In this document: positions 35,801-41,500 of the stretch, in pieces
How the letters are laid out: each line of letters begins with the position of its first letter
How positions within the stretch are numbered: position 1 is the first letter of the stretch
NCBI GenBank assembly: GCA_934045905.1
Contig: OW203767.1
Span: 19,843,073-19,907,072, forward strand
Origin: Leuctra nigra
Lineage: Eukaryota > Arthropoda > Insecta > Plecoptera > Leuctridae
Direction of reading: 5' to 3'
DNA length: 64,000 bases
Notes under the pieces: model-generated
What the model was told of the DNA's origin: nothing
The model's input: only the letters and a program-made list of their open reading frames with translations
Database searches by the model: none
Translations under genes and position numbers: made by a program

Positions 35801-37541
35801 AGATAACATCAAGAGTGCAACAGGCTAATACATTTTTCCAGTTAGTCAGGAAACTTCTTTGGAATGAGCAGTTCCCCCAGAAATGCAAGATACTCCTTTT
35901 CAAAAGCTATTTCCTGCCAATACTCACCTACGGTTCCGTAACGTGGGCGATTGGAGGAAAGGAGGAGAGCCAGTTGCAGGCAGCAGAAATGAAGTTTTTA
36001 CGAAGCATACAAGGAGTAACTAAGATGGACAAGATCAGGAGTGAAAAGATTAGAGGAGACTTGAAGGTAGAGAGGTTGGCATTTAAAATGGGGAGAGAGC
36101 GGCTACGGTGGTTTGGCCACATGAAGAGAATGCAGAGGGAGAGAATACCGCGTCGGGAGTTCGAAGCTGCGAGAAGTGATAAAAGGAGAGTGGGAAGACC
36201 GAGGGAAAAGTGGAGAGAGCTGGTAGCAGAAGATGTACAAGAGAGACTGGAGAAGTGGGAAGAAGTGGAAGAAGGAAGGTGGTGGGAAGACAGGAAGAAG
36301 TGGAAAAAACTGGTAGAGAAGAAGAACGAAGAGGAAGAGCCAAGCCTGGCCAGCTAGCTTAGGAGTCCGGGCCCTAGTAAATGGTGGCCTCGCCACCCCC
36401 CGACCCAACTCTTGGAACCGGGAGGAAGATTATTATTATAGAGACTGTGTGATATTTCGCATGGCAGAGACTTCTCCGACACGGTATGAAACATGAAGTA
36501 TGTACCTATCGTCAGTTCGTACACTGCCAGCGTCCTCAATAACATCAAGTCAGTTGTTGGACGACAGGTTTCCGTGGAGCCGATAGAACCATTCAAAAAG
36601 CCGCTCCTCAGACAGGGTAGCTCTGCCCTTGCTGAAGGACTCTGGTTTCTTCTTTTGCATTTCAGGATGCCGTTTGAATAATCCTTTGAGCCAGTGGCAG
36701 CTTGGCATCGTGTCCGTGAATGGTGTAGCACGTACATCGTCATGGATGTTCTTTAGGACCATAACCAGTTAAGGTCTAAGTTCCTCTTTAAAGAAAAGCC
36801 CCTCTTGGCCATTTCCCAGATGTAGGTAGGTACCTACCTACACTCCTCTCTGGTGTTCAGATAGGGTTGACCGACAGGAGTGGCATTCATTGGCATTCAG
36901 CCTGAGAGTTTGTCAAATAATGTCGTCCTCGGAACGTTGTGTAGTAAGTTATAGTAGGTACCTAGAGAGCTTAACTTATAGTACCTACCTAGTACTACTA
37001 CCTACCTACCTAGAGGTAACCTACCTACCTACCTACCTACCTACCTACCTAGGTAACCTACGTACATGCTTGCCGCATGGATACGCCATCATCGATTCTG
37101 CAAGCCCTTGCAGCCTTTGAATAGGTACCTACCTACCTACCTACCTAGCTTTCTCTGTCTCCTTTGGCATTCTGAAGGATGGGGGGATGAATGCCTATCT
37201 TTAGGCACTGGCTGGTGGAACTACCTAGGGGGAACCATACCCTCAGTAGGTAGGTAGGTACTACCTACCTTACCTAGGCTAGTAACCTACCTACCTACCT
37301 ACCTACTATGTAGGTAGGTACCTATTCCCTTCTTAAGTTTTACCTGCTGCCATAATCCCAGGAACAATGTTAATTGATTATGATAGGTACTTACGTCCCA
37401 CTCATGTGACACGGCATTCGCCACATCACGCATCCCCCCTGCAAAATGCTTCCCGTTTCTTTCCATCTGTGCCTGCCTTTCCACCATGAAGTAGTAAAAG
37501 GCGTTATGACATTGGTTTTTCTTGTTCTTTTTCGGAGCCAT
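5184..37541 (-). CDS. mael: maelstrom (mael), piRNA-pathway HMG-box/MAEL-domain protein; 8 exons, 3' end not found
   Basis: Maelstrom acts in germline piRNA silencing of transposons, in nuage and nucleus. Eight minus-strand exons join with matching phases: 37395-37541, 26813-27005, 19595-19890, 13970-14063, 11677-11873, 8861-9040, 6134-6233 and 5184-5417 (1441 nt, about 480 codons). Residues 1 to about 75 form the HMG box (starts MAPKKNKK; contains AFYYFMVERQ and HEWD). Exons 3-6 give the MAEL RNase-H-like domain, with FFFIHINYYC, a PAE glutamate, HGIPLPPLP, and the Cys/His segment ACE-FHEEADRVQHC...DYHCP. Exons 7-8 are Gly/Pro/Ser-rich, as in other Maelstrom tails. Every junction has GT..AG. 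Exon 8 ends at a good donor (CAG/GTGAGC) one base into a codon, so at least one further exon must follow to the left; I could not identify it in 1-5183. Insect Maelstrom is about 460 residues, so little is missing. The start is the first ATG of exon 1; the gene is divergent from MRPL17. Introns total about 31 kb and hold most transposons of the window. Confidence 0.93.
5425..5583. repeat. 25-bp minisatellite (about 6 units) upstream of maelstrom exon 8
   Basis: Units of about 25 bp, TCACACAATACCCGTTAAGT plus CATTG, with small changes and one 28-bp unit. In maelstrom orientation every unit has TGACTTAAC or a close variant, resembling a branch-point sequence, just before the exon-8 acceptor at 5418-5420. 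Confidence 0.9.
6134..6233 (-). CDS. mael: maelstrom exon 7 (variable tail)
   Basis: The acceptor is GCGCAG/GTGG and the donor GCC/GTAAGT (phase 1). The frame set by exon 6 is open and reads VVPVNQSWNQVPARNPG and onward. It is low-complexity and poorly conserved, so it rests on splice sites and phase. A second open frame (GPGQPELEP...NWCNM) would not fit the phase of exon 8. Confidence 0.72.
6325..6640. mobile_element. TTAA-family hairpin MITE copy 1 (degenerate)
   Basis: Core palindrome around GTTAAATACGATTATTGTAC, with TATTTAGTCTATTAAG and the outer GCGAACGGGAAACGC. Family also at 7084-7630, 28515-28545 (fragment) and 42425-43233. Confidence 0.7.
7084..7630. mobile_element. TTAA-family hairpin MITE copy 2 (degenerate, with a C-run)
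   Basis: Same palindromic core (GACCTCAAAGTGTTAAATAC) at 7370-7540. A run of about 17 C lies at 7141-7157. Confidence 0.68.
8373..8591. mobile_element. MITE with ACTGTATTTACTCGCA ends
   Basis: Termini contain TTTACTCGCA and TGCGAGTAAATACGGT; interior has several GCGGCTTATAT/ATAAGGCGCAC repeats. Confidence 0.7.
8861..9040 (-). CDS. mael: maelstrom exon 6 (MAEL Cys/His region)
   Basis: The acceptor is GTTCCAG/TTC and the donor GCG/GTGAGT (phase 0), 60 codons. It begins FHEEADRVQHCSRSFVIRW and contains LDYHCP, the conserved His/Cys positions of the domain. Confidence 0.92.
9213..9811. mobile_element. MITE with ACACTC.TGGACACTG ends, interrupted by a Mutator-like MITE
   Basis: Ends TACACTCATGGACACTG and CAGTGTCCAGGAGTGTA; interior palindrome around the GGCACTACGG motif. 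A complete uninterrupted relative is at 45991-46198. Confidence 0.78.
9420..9798. mobile_element. Mutator-like MITE with perfect 9-bp target duplication
   Basis: 379 bp; inverted ends GCGAGAATTGAATTGCAGTT. The 9-bp duplication GTCCAGGAG (9411-9419, 9799-9807) splits the terminus of the host MITE. A 9-bp duplication is typical of Mutator-like elements. Confidence 0.85.
9884..10075. mobile_element. MITE with AGGCCAAACAAAAATT ends
   Basis: About 192 bp; ends GGCCAAACAAAAATT and AATTTTTGTTTGGCC, both followed inward by TTGTTCAATAAAT or its complement. Confidence 0.72.
11677..11873 (-). CDS. mael: maelstrom exon 5 (MAEL domain)
   Basis: The acceptor is CACCAG/GT and the donor GAG/GTAAGT (phase 0). 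It codes for the stretch from NNYPDYFRVFPLEQLFF to YSYKLRIACE; the terminal Cys-Glu leads into the Cys/His cluster of exon 6. Confidence 0.92.
12126..12243. mobile_element. Compact hairpin MITE (118 bp), TA target
   Basis: A nearly perfect palindrome AGGCTGCATTTCACC...GGTGAAATGCAGCCT flanked by TA. Confidence 0.85.
12895..13188. repeat. Foldback element (about 290 bp)
   Basis: Arms of about 110 bp share AAAACTCGAAACAACTCTTG and complements, with a GTCGAAGCACTC.CG core. Immediately left (12690-12880) is a G-rich dispersed repeat. Confidence 0.75.
13411..13859. mobile_element. MITE with ATGGCC.GTGCACACGAGAC ends
   Basis: About 449 bp, inverted ends, with repeated CAACACTCAGTG/CACTGAATG motifs. 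Lies between maelstrom exons 4 and 5, about 110 bp downstream of exon 4. Confidence 0.75.
13970..14063 (-). CDS. mael: maelstrom exon 4
   Basis: The acceptor is TCTCTAG/TAC and the donor AACG/GTGAGT (phase 1). It codes for YLEDGSLPPFYTREKLVPS and then an amphipathic segment ending ALDNG. Both phases agree with exons 3 and 5. Confidence 0.88.
14506..15006. mobile_element. pogo/Tigger-like MITE, TA target
   Basis: 501 bp; ends CAGTAAACCCTCGTTA and TAACGAGGGTTTACTG flanked by TA. Internal AATTCGAA motifs. Confidence 0.85.
15013..16207. mobile_element. 1.2-kb near-palindromic element, TTAA target
   Basis: Flanked by TTAA (15009-15012, 16208-16211). Arms of about 450 bp each (15013-15475 and 15765-16207) are highly similar inverted copies around a 290-bp centre. 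Termini GGGGACTCTACCC and GGGTAGAGTGGCC. Its left end directly abuts the pogo-like MITE. ORFs in the arms have no recognised domain. Confidence 0.85.
16299..16907. mobile_element. Inverted-repeat element with ATAGACCAAAGCAGAAACT ends
   Basis: Perfect outer ends and internal complementary blocks (CAACAATCAAATACAATATAG region versus 16720-16770). Contains AGACGCCTCGTTCAGAAGG on the minus strand, shared with 30920-30960. Confidence 0.78.
17387..17886. mobile_element. hAT-type MITE, TAGAGGTCGG ends
   Basis: 500 bp; ends TAGAGGTCGG and CCGACCTCTA; duplication GCTCTAAC/GCTCTAAT (one mismatch). Subterminal ACCCGGGTAC motifs and two poly-T runs. Confidence 0.82.
17895..18690. repeat. Dispersed repeat family ending CGCTCGGTTCGCTCGCTCAA, copy 1
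   Basis: Shares TTGGATTTAAACACA, GTTGATCGGTCAA and AAATTTCAGCTTGATCGAAG with 50440-51015; ends in GTCCGTGCCAAGAGG and the CGCTCG motif. Type of element unknown. Confidence 0.6.
18869..19507. mobile_element. hAT-type MITE, TAGGGATGTCGG ends
   Basis: 639 bp; ends TAGGGATGTCGGCGGGT and ACCCGCCGACATCCCTA; duplication GTACCTAC/GTACCTAT (one mismatch). Confidence 0.85.
19595..19890 (-). CDS. mael: maelstrom exon 3 (start of MAEL domain)
   Basis: The acceptor is TTTCAG/GC and the donor GAT/GTAAGT (phase 0). It carries FFFIHINYYC, FYPAEISLARYTIKGG and HGIPLPPLPKDLAP, the recognisable start of the MAEL RNase-H-like fold. Confidence 0.94.
19935..20317. mobile_element. hAT-type MITE, TAGAGATGGG family copy 1
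   Basis: 383 bp; ends TAGAGATGGGCCGATACC and its complement; perfect duplication ATTTTAAG (19927-19934, 20318-20325). Subterminal GGTATCGG repeats. Shares its interior with the copy at 31443. Confidence 0.92.
20345..20661. repeat. Long inverted repeat (hairpin) abutting the Kolobok element
   Basis: Arms share AATTTAGGGCCAAGGTACCT and TCTGATTGAGAGAATGTTTG with their complements; about 130 bp per arm. Probably a foldback MITE; no clear target duplication was found. Confidence 0.75.
20773..21182. mobile_element. 410-bp foldback MITE nested in the left arm of the Kolobok element
   Basis: Ends AGGGAATATGCA and GCATATTCCCT, with an AT duplication (20771-20772, 21183-21184). The other Kolobok arm provides the empty site GGAATAATTATAATTAATTC, fixing the boundaries. 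The interior is a near-palindrome (TTGGTAAAACA ... TGTTTTACCAA). Confidence 0.85.
21890..23971 (-). CDS. Kolobok-type transposase, THAP zinc finger plus DDE core (693 aa, intact)
   Basis: It binds and moves the surrounding element in the nucleus. Residues 1 to about 85 are a C2CH THAP domain: C4 or C5, C9, W49, C67, H70, with YSFPKRD between. Residues 180-216 are an acidic linker. The catalytic region contains LSGDGQFDSPGYSAKYC (D357, D361), MLTDRHMGVAKVM (D423), FDVWHLAKSF (D444, H447) and GQLECYHNLRLKYM. The GDG.xDSPG motif and TTAA target site are typical of Kolobok-group transposases in animals. No stop or frameshift is seen, so it may be functional. The start is the first ATG, directly giving the THAP Cys. 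Confidence 0.9.
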   Translation of the reverse strand: MPLCCVFGCFNNNRTPQKASTSANHLPFGKTYFYSFPKRDASPQRHSAWLRRINRADFEPNQNTRICSNHFRLDDFEESSLLQIKLKCRSRAPSLKNGIVPSVNLRGTSNEIKERESRHISKKIVRDMIGDGERNVTSASDESTLSSSTRDVGVQCNMDFEEKTMPVDEPLISVSAPEFSEESDDEDTDPSFNVNLDAMEDSADSGDDSDSEESHSNSTARCFVFLVFWQCLKELFLNCSYCHAHNTDISHYCVGSMLVVKTMYTAGHVNKWSSQPMNGRRPLGNVLISSAIMLSGITFAGIKAFAHALRLLIPSRTTFDKLVGKFVRPTINYIWQHEKKNNILQLKNSSKMWLSGDGQFDSPGYSAKYCTYSIMDLETQKIIDFSIVQRGQFTGDLEKLAFLDVFERLLNEDDVNIQLMLTDRHMGVAKVMREKYIRIKHQFDVWHLAKSFMKKIKLAEKKLPLIGEWKSSLYNHMWWSCMTCEGDSELLLEKFQSCLNHITNVHEWENGTQMHKCEHPELDEDSRERCKWIQEDSTEFDKISKIINDKRFTKDLKHANHYCHTGQLECYHNLRLKYMQKRTHYPWVGMQTRSQIAALDHNCNVDREPTGETLRYSKSAHGYVLKNKYAQKSTQWREDIMDKVSAMASGEWTPDTVLSIPDNIPSRIAPVPKPTLEELKEKRYSRFDTSSTS
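23972..24467. promoter_or_regulatory. Bidirectional region between the two Kolobok ORFs
   Basis: About 500 bp of AT-rich DNA separate the divergent start codons, so both promoters must lie here. No individual motif is convincing. Confidence 0.3.
24468..25100 (+). CDS. Transposon-encoded P2X7-tail (ballast)-like Cys-rich protein, 210 aa
   Basis: An accessory ORF of the Kolobok element, divergent from the transposase. Motifs are WCKCAKCKSMPTDAENICC (about residues 70-88), then HPTFNNHIISMEGLCITRQI, YRQFVFWINHWANLGKGKR, IIPACVVTRIREVFP and YVGFLPHP. This order matches the cytoplasmic C-terminal domain of vertebrate P2X7 receptors, which also occurs as stand-alone ORFs in invertebrate genomes and transposons. 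No channel or transmembrane part is present. The function in transposition is unknown; the Cys cluster suggests zinc binding. An internal ATG at 24546 (MAGVKPYMYEPTF) is an alternative start and looks more like the conserved beginning. Confidence 0.82.
   Translation: MPGIEVKLSCRGSNFFLKFSSSGAGNMAGVKPYMYEPTFTDEDVFRNRLRHEQETILADNLCGRRDRIDWCKCAKCKSMPTDAENICCSENTDVVSLLHADNVNYKCIIDHPTFNNHIISMEGLCITRQILIQNTLNKVKKRELMKKMTSKSWRHLAYRQFVFWINHWANLGKGKRIIIPACVVTRIREVFPEESGEYVGFLPHPMDTDE
26813..27005 (-). CDS. mael: maelstrom exon 2 (HMG box second half and linker)
   Basis: The acceptor is CTGCAG/ATGATG and the donor ACACAG/GTGGGT (phase 1). It codes for MMNAVQRAKYEDFAMREKG and then a charged linker rich in Lys, Glu and Arg. 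The plus-strand ORF over the same bases is its antisense shadow. Confidence 0.92.
27249..27495. mobile_element. MITE with ATGCTTGGAATTA ends
   Basis: Inverted ends ATGCTTGGAATTAGGAAAT and ATTTCTTAATTCCAAGCAT; flanked by GGTACCAGTG / CACTGGTACC, suggesting an outer inverted repeat. Confidence 0.65.
27621..28102. repeat. Dispersed repeat with AGGGTGCAAATTG / CAATTCGCACC ends
   Basis: Contains G/C runs and TTCAAAATTTTCCGGGG; the same block in reverse occurs at 12700-12790. Lies in maelstrom intron 1. Confidence 0.6.
28351..29034. mobile_element. hAT-like element, TAGGGATGG end
   Basis: Ends TAGGGATGGAAATTGAC and GTACATCCCTA, with GGTCAAT/ATTGACC subterminal motifs. No matching duplication, so boundaries are less sure. 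It contains GTAG microsatellite and a fragment of the TATTTAGTCTATT MITE family. Confidence 0.6.
29160..29296. repeat. Inverted repeat with ACCCTTACCTAATATCG arms
   Basis: A 137-bp hairpin; a related end (ATATTAGGTAAAAGGGTCC) closes another hairpin at 45730-45892. Confidence 0.65.
29920..30427. mobile_element. hAT-type MITE, TAGGGATGGGAA end
   Basis: 508 bp; perfect duplication AGCAAGCC (29912-29919, 30428-30435). Internal GGAAAAAT repeats. A tRNA-like GGGTTCATACCC lies on the minus strand near 30105, suggesting a captured SINE piece. Confidence 0.85.
30430..30830 (-). pseudogene. pogo/Tigger-like transposase remnant, DDE region
   Basis: The minus frames contain LLVDGHRSHLNLEVSEYCEQ (second catalytic Asp block, cf. 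DGH.SH of DDE_1) and, in another frame, IIQPCDQHGW (cf. LQPLD). Several frameshifts are present. Strand and order fit the same element as the CENP-B-like piece at 36.4-36.8 kb, separated by later insertions. A 508-bp hAT MITE has inserted at its downstream end. Confidence 0.55.
31017..31406. mobile_element. hAT-type MITE, TAGAGATGGG family copy 2 (ATTCC variant)
   Basis: 390 bp; perfect duplication GTTTAAAC (31009-31016, 31407-31414). Same termini as copy 1, but the subterminal repeats read CGATTCCGATTC and the interior differs. Confidence 0.92.
31443..31814. mobile_element. hAT-type MITE, TAGAGATGGG family copy 3
   Basis: 372 bp; perfect duplication ATAATGAA (31435-31442, 31815-31822). Interior as in copy 1. 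Lies only 36 bp from copy 2. Confidence 0.92.
32106..32185 (+). pseudogene. THAP-domain fragment
   Basis: The frame begins MATKCVVSGCNISTK, spacing two Cys as in the THAP N-terminus, then stops; ITFHGFS follows in a shifted frame. Flanking sequence (30890-31008 and 31855-31960) resembles the 16299-16907 inverted-repeat element, so this may be the remains of its autonomous relative. Confidence 0.4.
32984..33421 (+). pseudogene. LINE ORF1 fragment, SGNH/GDSL-esterase-like C-terminal part
   Basis: The 145-codon frame contains SVMLFVGNRDLRDGKS, then IEQDTRQLINAAKEKFGPDT and KLFLSGMLTHQGIWPREVNN. The GNRDL and SGML blocks resemble the esterase-like ORF1 proteins of some LINEs (a GTND-type block and a LSG-type strand). 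The N-terminus with the catalytic Ser block is absent, so the frame is 5'-truncated. The similarity is moderate. Confidence 0.5.
33530..34552 (+). pseudogene. LINE apurinic/apyrimidinic-type endonuclease ORF (340 aa)
   Basis: It nicks the target DNA for retrotransposition. Motifs: LLGMSETKWKG, GVGFVVSPKL, DIIQVYAPQT, IIVMGDFNAHIG, VIDYICVG and the terminal ALDSDHRLLVG, the usual order of the APE fold (catalytic E, D/N and SDH). The frame stops at TAA 34550-34552, while the reverse transcriptase continues in another frame, so a one-base indel has probably split one polyprotein. Confidence 0.88.
34585..36357 (+). pseudogene. LINE reverse transcriptase ORF (590 aa), intact in itself but frame-separated from endonuclease
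   Basis: The reverse transcriptase has IPIYKKGDRKKCSNYRGIT, EEQYGFRPGRSTID, MVFLDLEKAYDRLPR, LRQGSVLSPTLFVIVMD, the catalytic YADD (TLVYADDIVVWGE) and the thumb region KYLGSWLTKDG. The C-terminus has the RIPRREFEAARS ... GRPREKWRELV motif and a Lys/Glu-rich tail. The first ATG of this frame is internal to the polyprotein, so translation start would depend on the lost fusion. Confidence 0.9.
36440..36762 (-). pseudogene. pogo/Tigger-like transposase remnant, CENP-B-type HTH region
   Basis: On the minus strand PFTDTMPSCHWLKGLFKRHP and PESFSKGRATLSEERLFEWF match the CENP-B/Tc5 DNA-binding part of pogo-like transposases. It is then frameshifted (DVIEDAGSVYE in another frame) and cut by the LINE 3' end at about 36433. 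Confidence 0.6.
36940..37322. repeat. TACC/GTAG microsatellite cluster next to maelstrom exon 1
   Basis: Runs of CTACCTAC up to about 30 bp and their complements. A second cluster is at 38190-38345, so microsatellite blocks flank the maelstrom/MRPL17 start region. Confidence 0.85.
37395..37541 (-). CDS. mael: maelstrom exon 1 (start codon, HMG box first half)
   Basis: Codes for 49 residues starting MAPKKNKKNQCHNAFYYF and ending HEWD. The donor is GAC/GTAAGT in phase 0. It is the N-terminal half of the HMG box. Confidence 0.93.
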
Positions 37542-38361
37542 TGATATCAATTGAACACAAAATCACTAGAAAATAAAATCTTCTGAACAGAGTAAACCTC
37601 CAACGTTCTGTTCCTCAATAAATGTCTTCTTCAGCAGTGAGCACAACACGAGAACCAAACAAGAACGCCAAGACGCCAAAAAATTCCTTTTTGAGTGGTT
37701 CCAACTTCCACCAATGAGAGCAGTCTCTAAAAGCTCTTGCAAGATTCACCTTTCTATGTTGCCATATTTATACATAATATTTTTCGAATTTCTGTTAAAA
37801 TGTACTATAGAATATGTAGATTTCAAAAGATCAATATTTTTAATTGTTACGTCTCTTTCTTCTTTCACCTGACGATTTTACAAACAAAAGTTCTACCTAC
37901 ATAATAGAATTGACTTGTTCGAAATCTGGCAATGACGGTGATACGACATTTTGAAACCGGAAACTAGTCTCTTTCTTTACCGGAAATGAAAAACGAGATA
38001 AACTTTTCAAGAGTTGCCGAGAGTTGCCACTGCTTTGCGCTGCGTGCGAGTTGCGACCGTGTATTTTTCTGACAGCTGATTTTCTGCTGTTTTTGAAGGT
38101 TAGGTCTTTTTGGTTAGCTCCGTACCTAGTGCATACATATCCAAACAATATTAGTATTTTTGTTATTGCCTACTACATTCAAGGCTACTAGCTACCTACT
38201 ACTAGGTACTCTACTTAATACTAGGTAATCTACCTAGGTCCTAGGACTACCTACCTACCTACCTACCTACTACCGGCTACCGGTAGGTAGCCTACCTACC
38301 TAAGGTACCTATACCCACCTACCTACCTAGAAGGCACTAGGTAACTCCCATTTCTCTTAGC
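37542..38361. promoter_or_regulatory. Divergent intergenic region between maelstrom and MRPL17
   Basis: 820 bp separate the two start codons, so both promoters must lie here or in unseen 5' UTR introns. An ETS-like ACCGGAAAT lies near 37979 and AACCGGAAAC near 37957. A GC-richer stretch lies near 38035-38060. The right third (38190-38340) is TACC/GTAG microsatellite. No clear TATA box is seen. Shared promoter activity is an inference from the arrangement. Confidence 0.4.
38190..38345. repeat. TACC/GTAG microsatellite just upstream of the MRPL17 start
   Basis: CTACCTACCTACCTACCTAC and complements up to 17 bp before the ATG, hence in the 5' UTR or promoter. Confidence 0.85.
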
Positions 38362-38559
38362 ATGAATCAGGCAGATGTATCAAAGTTGGTGTCAAAGCTA
38401 AGAATTTCGGTGAATCCAAGACACCGTAATCTTAAAAATCCAGATGGTCCAGAAGGCCGCTTAAATAAATTACGGAAAACAGTTACTGCTCTCATAAAAC
38501 ATGAAAGAATTGAATTAAACTATAACCGGGCTGACGAAGCAAGAGGTTATGCTGAACGA
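38362..38559 (+). CDS. mRpL17: MRPL17 exon 1
   Basis: 66 codons from the ATG (MNQADVSKLVSKLRIS) to GAACGA/GTAAGT in phase 0. Confidence 0.95.
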
Positions 38560-41500
38560 GTAAGTACCTACCTACCTACTACACTGGGCTTGGTAGTTTA
38601 GCTATTTACCTACCACCTATCAATTTGAACCTAGGTATCCTACCTACCAATCAATTTACCTGTACTTAATTACATAAGGCCCGGTATTACCAAAGTTAAA
38701 TTGTGCCGAATTCAATTCAACTGTTTCAATAATTTTGACGTATCTGATTGGCTGTGCCTTCTTTGGTAATACTTGCCTATCTTAACTAGGTAGGTACCGT
38801 CAACTGGGGTGACTTTGAACCCTGGGGTGTCTTTGAACAATTTGTCAATTTTGTTTATAATTTTTTTATATGTACACGTCCAACACTTTCTTTGGACTTT
38901 ATATTTTTTTTTAGTTTGCTTATGGATCACCTTGTATGATTACATTGTTCTTTCCAAGATATTGTATCAAAAAGGGTGTCAAAATATTAATAATACAACT
39001 ACTAAAAAATTCACAAATTTTGTGGGTCTGAAACTTTCCATTGTACACATCTCTAGGTGGATTCCTCTCGGCTACAGTATTTTTTTTTGAAGTCTTTGAT
39101 CCATTGACAAGAAAATGTGAAGTTTCCAGGAGTCTACTACAATCATATTTTGAGAAAAAAAAATATTTGGAAAATACAATTTTTTTAAGGGTTTTTGGGG
39201 TGACTTTGAACATGTTGGATTATGGTCCAAAAATACAACCAAACATTATATCAGTCAAATATCTGATGAAATGGAACCTTATGATAATGAACATGTATTC
39301 AAATTCTTATGGAGGGAATCGAAGAATATTTTCTATTGGCCGCAAAAGGAGGACACCTCAATATTACACATTCGAGACATCGTAACAAAATTGCCTCAAC
39401 GTATATTGAATAGGAGGTTCACAATGTTGTTTAATATCTCATTTGAACGCATTGTTCCTCTACTATGAACTTTTAATCATTAACGTGAATTTCTACTGTT
39501 AATCATTGAAATGAAACATGCGTAAATTTATGGCTGCGAGCGCCTTCCACGCACACTCATAAAAATACCATGTTACAAGATGTGTTCTCAAATAAACCAA
39601 AATGCCTTGCTTACTAAATATAATGTGTAGAATTTTTCTATGTGTACTAATAACTTCCATTATTACTAGAACAGTCTAAAAATTTGGTCTTAATATGAAG
39701 CAAAAAATTTTGAATATTAAAAAAGTCCTTAAATTACATTTAATATGCTGAACAAAATCTCCAAAAGTAGATTTTCCTATGGTCCTCTTCATGCTGATCA
39801 CGCCTATGGGGTTACTTTGAACATATCATGGATGCATTAGGATTTATAGTGAAAAAATGTTTGGTGTTCAAAGTGACCCCACTCGCGGGGTGACTTTGAA
39901 CACCCATTTTTTATTTTTTGTTCGGTCTTGGAGGCAAAATAGAAAATTTATTTGTAGTTGGCTCTCTTCATTAGCACGTGGACAGGACTAGGTAAAATAA
40001 TCAGCTTTGTTGGGCTTCATTTTAGAGAGAAAATGATAAAAATGTCCAAAAATTGTTCAAAGTGACCCCGTCTGACGGTACCTAATCTTCTAGTACCTAT
40101 AGAAGATTTCAAGAGGGGAGTAATTGAAAACATGATGAAGAAAAAAGAAATTGCCACCGTGCAAAAAGTGCAACTGCTGTGAAAGAATAATAATAATAAT
40201 AGAGATGGGCAAAAAGTATTGATATATCGATACAATGGATATTATCGATATATCATAGATTTCGTATCGATACACAACGTTACGAGAAGATTTCGTATCG
40301 ATACACAACGTTACGATATATCGCGATATCGATAGGTACATACCATGTCGATATTTTGAAATCTAATAAAGCATGTATTTTTCCTTAATATTTAGTCAGA
40401 TTTCTTGAAAACATCACTTTTTAAGACATATTTTTGGAAAATTGTATCGATATTTTGATATATCGATATAACGGTTTTGATAATATCGATATTTCGATAC
40501 ATCGATACACTGACATATTGTGCCATATTGTGTGACATATTGTGCCTGTAGGTAGGTATAATAATACCTACAGTTTGTGTTTCCTATGTTTGTACTCTCA
40601 ACAGATGGAGCCACCGTCACTTGCTCTGTAAGGCCGAGAAAGTCGGCATTGCAAGGTGAGCGCGTAATGAAGTCTTTCTCGGCCAGCACAAAAACTGCAT
40701 ATATAAGCGCATTCTGGTGAGGGTTCAAAGAGGAAAAACGAACTGTAGGTGCAACACAGTTGTAACTAGTACCTATCTTTGCTAGGAGCTCTATTTTCAC
40801 ATCAGGGGGGTTATTCTAAATTCCCTTGTCGTCTCGTATCAATTGATACGGCGTCACTACCGTGTTAAATAGATAGCACTCCAGTGTGCAGTGAGCCCGT
40901 ATCACGTGAAACGAGACGACACGGGAATTTAGAATAACCCCCCAGAAGCTTTGTGGCTAGAGGCATAGGTACAACAACACTGGGTTGTCCGAAGGCGGTT
41001 ATGAAATACGAGAGTTCAATGTGCCTGCTCACAAATAACTTACTCTGTAGTCTGTGTGATGGGAATGAAGATCAATTCGTCCTTAAAGTCCTTCTTAGTG
41101 GTGCAAGTGATAAGGGGTAGGGGGGGGGGGGGGGAGAGGGAGACATCTCATAGTCATACACAGCAATTTGGTGGTGTGGGGATGTCCTTTGAATTTAGAA
41201 TTCAACCAGGCATGACCTATTTTCATTATGGGGAGGAGGGAGGACTGCAGGCTCTTAGTTTTAGCCCTACAGGGCATTTTTAGAAGGAATGTAAATTGAG
41301 TGGAGAGGAGTATCCCCCGTCCCGGCCCTCTTCCTACACCACACCTCATTCCAACTAGATTCGATATTCAAAATATTTTTGTCAATTATTCGTAACTAGG
41401 TATAGTACCTAGTTATTTGAAGTAAAAAAATCACTAAGTACCTATTGGCACAAATATTAGTAGGTATGTACTTCACATTATTACATTGATTTATACTATT

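Larger units (their letters stand above)
32984..36432 (+). mobile_element. LINE retrotransposon (RTE-like), 5'-truncated, frameshifted, with ATT tail
   Basis: Order: partial ORF1 (SGNH-like), endonuclease ORF, reverse-transcriptase ORF, a short GC-rich 3' UTR, then GATTATTATTAT. It lies in maelstrom intron 1, antisense to the gene. The right end interrupts a pogo-like transposase remnant. RTE assignment rests on overall resemblance of the endonuclease and the ATT tail; other APE-type clades are possible. Confidence 0.85.
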
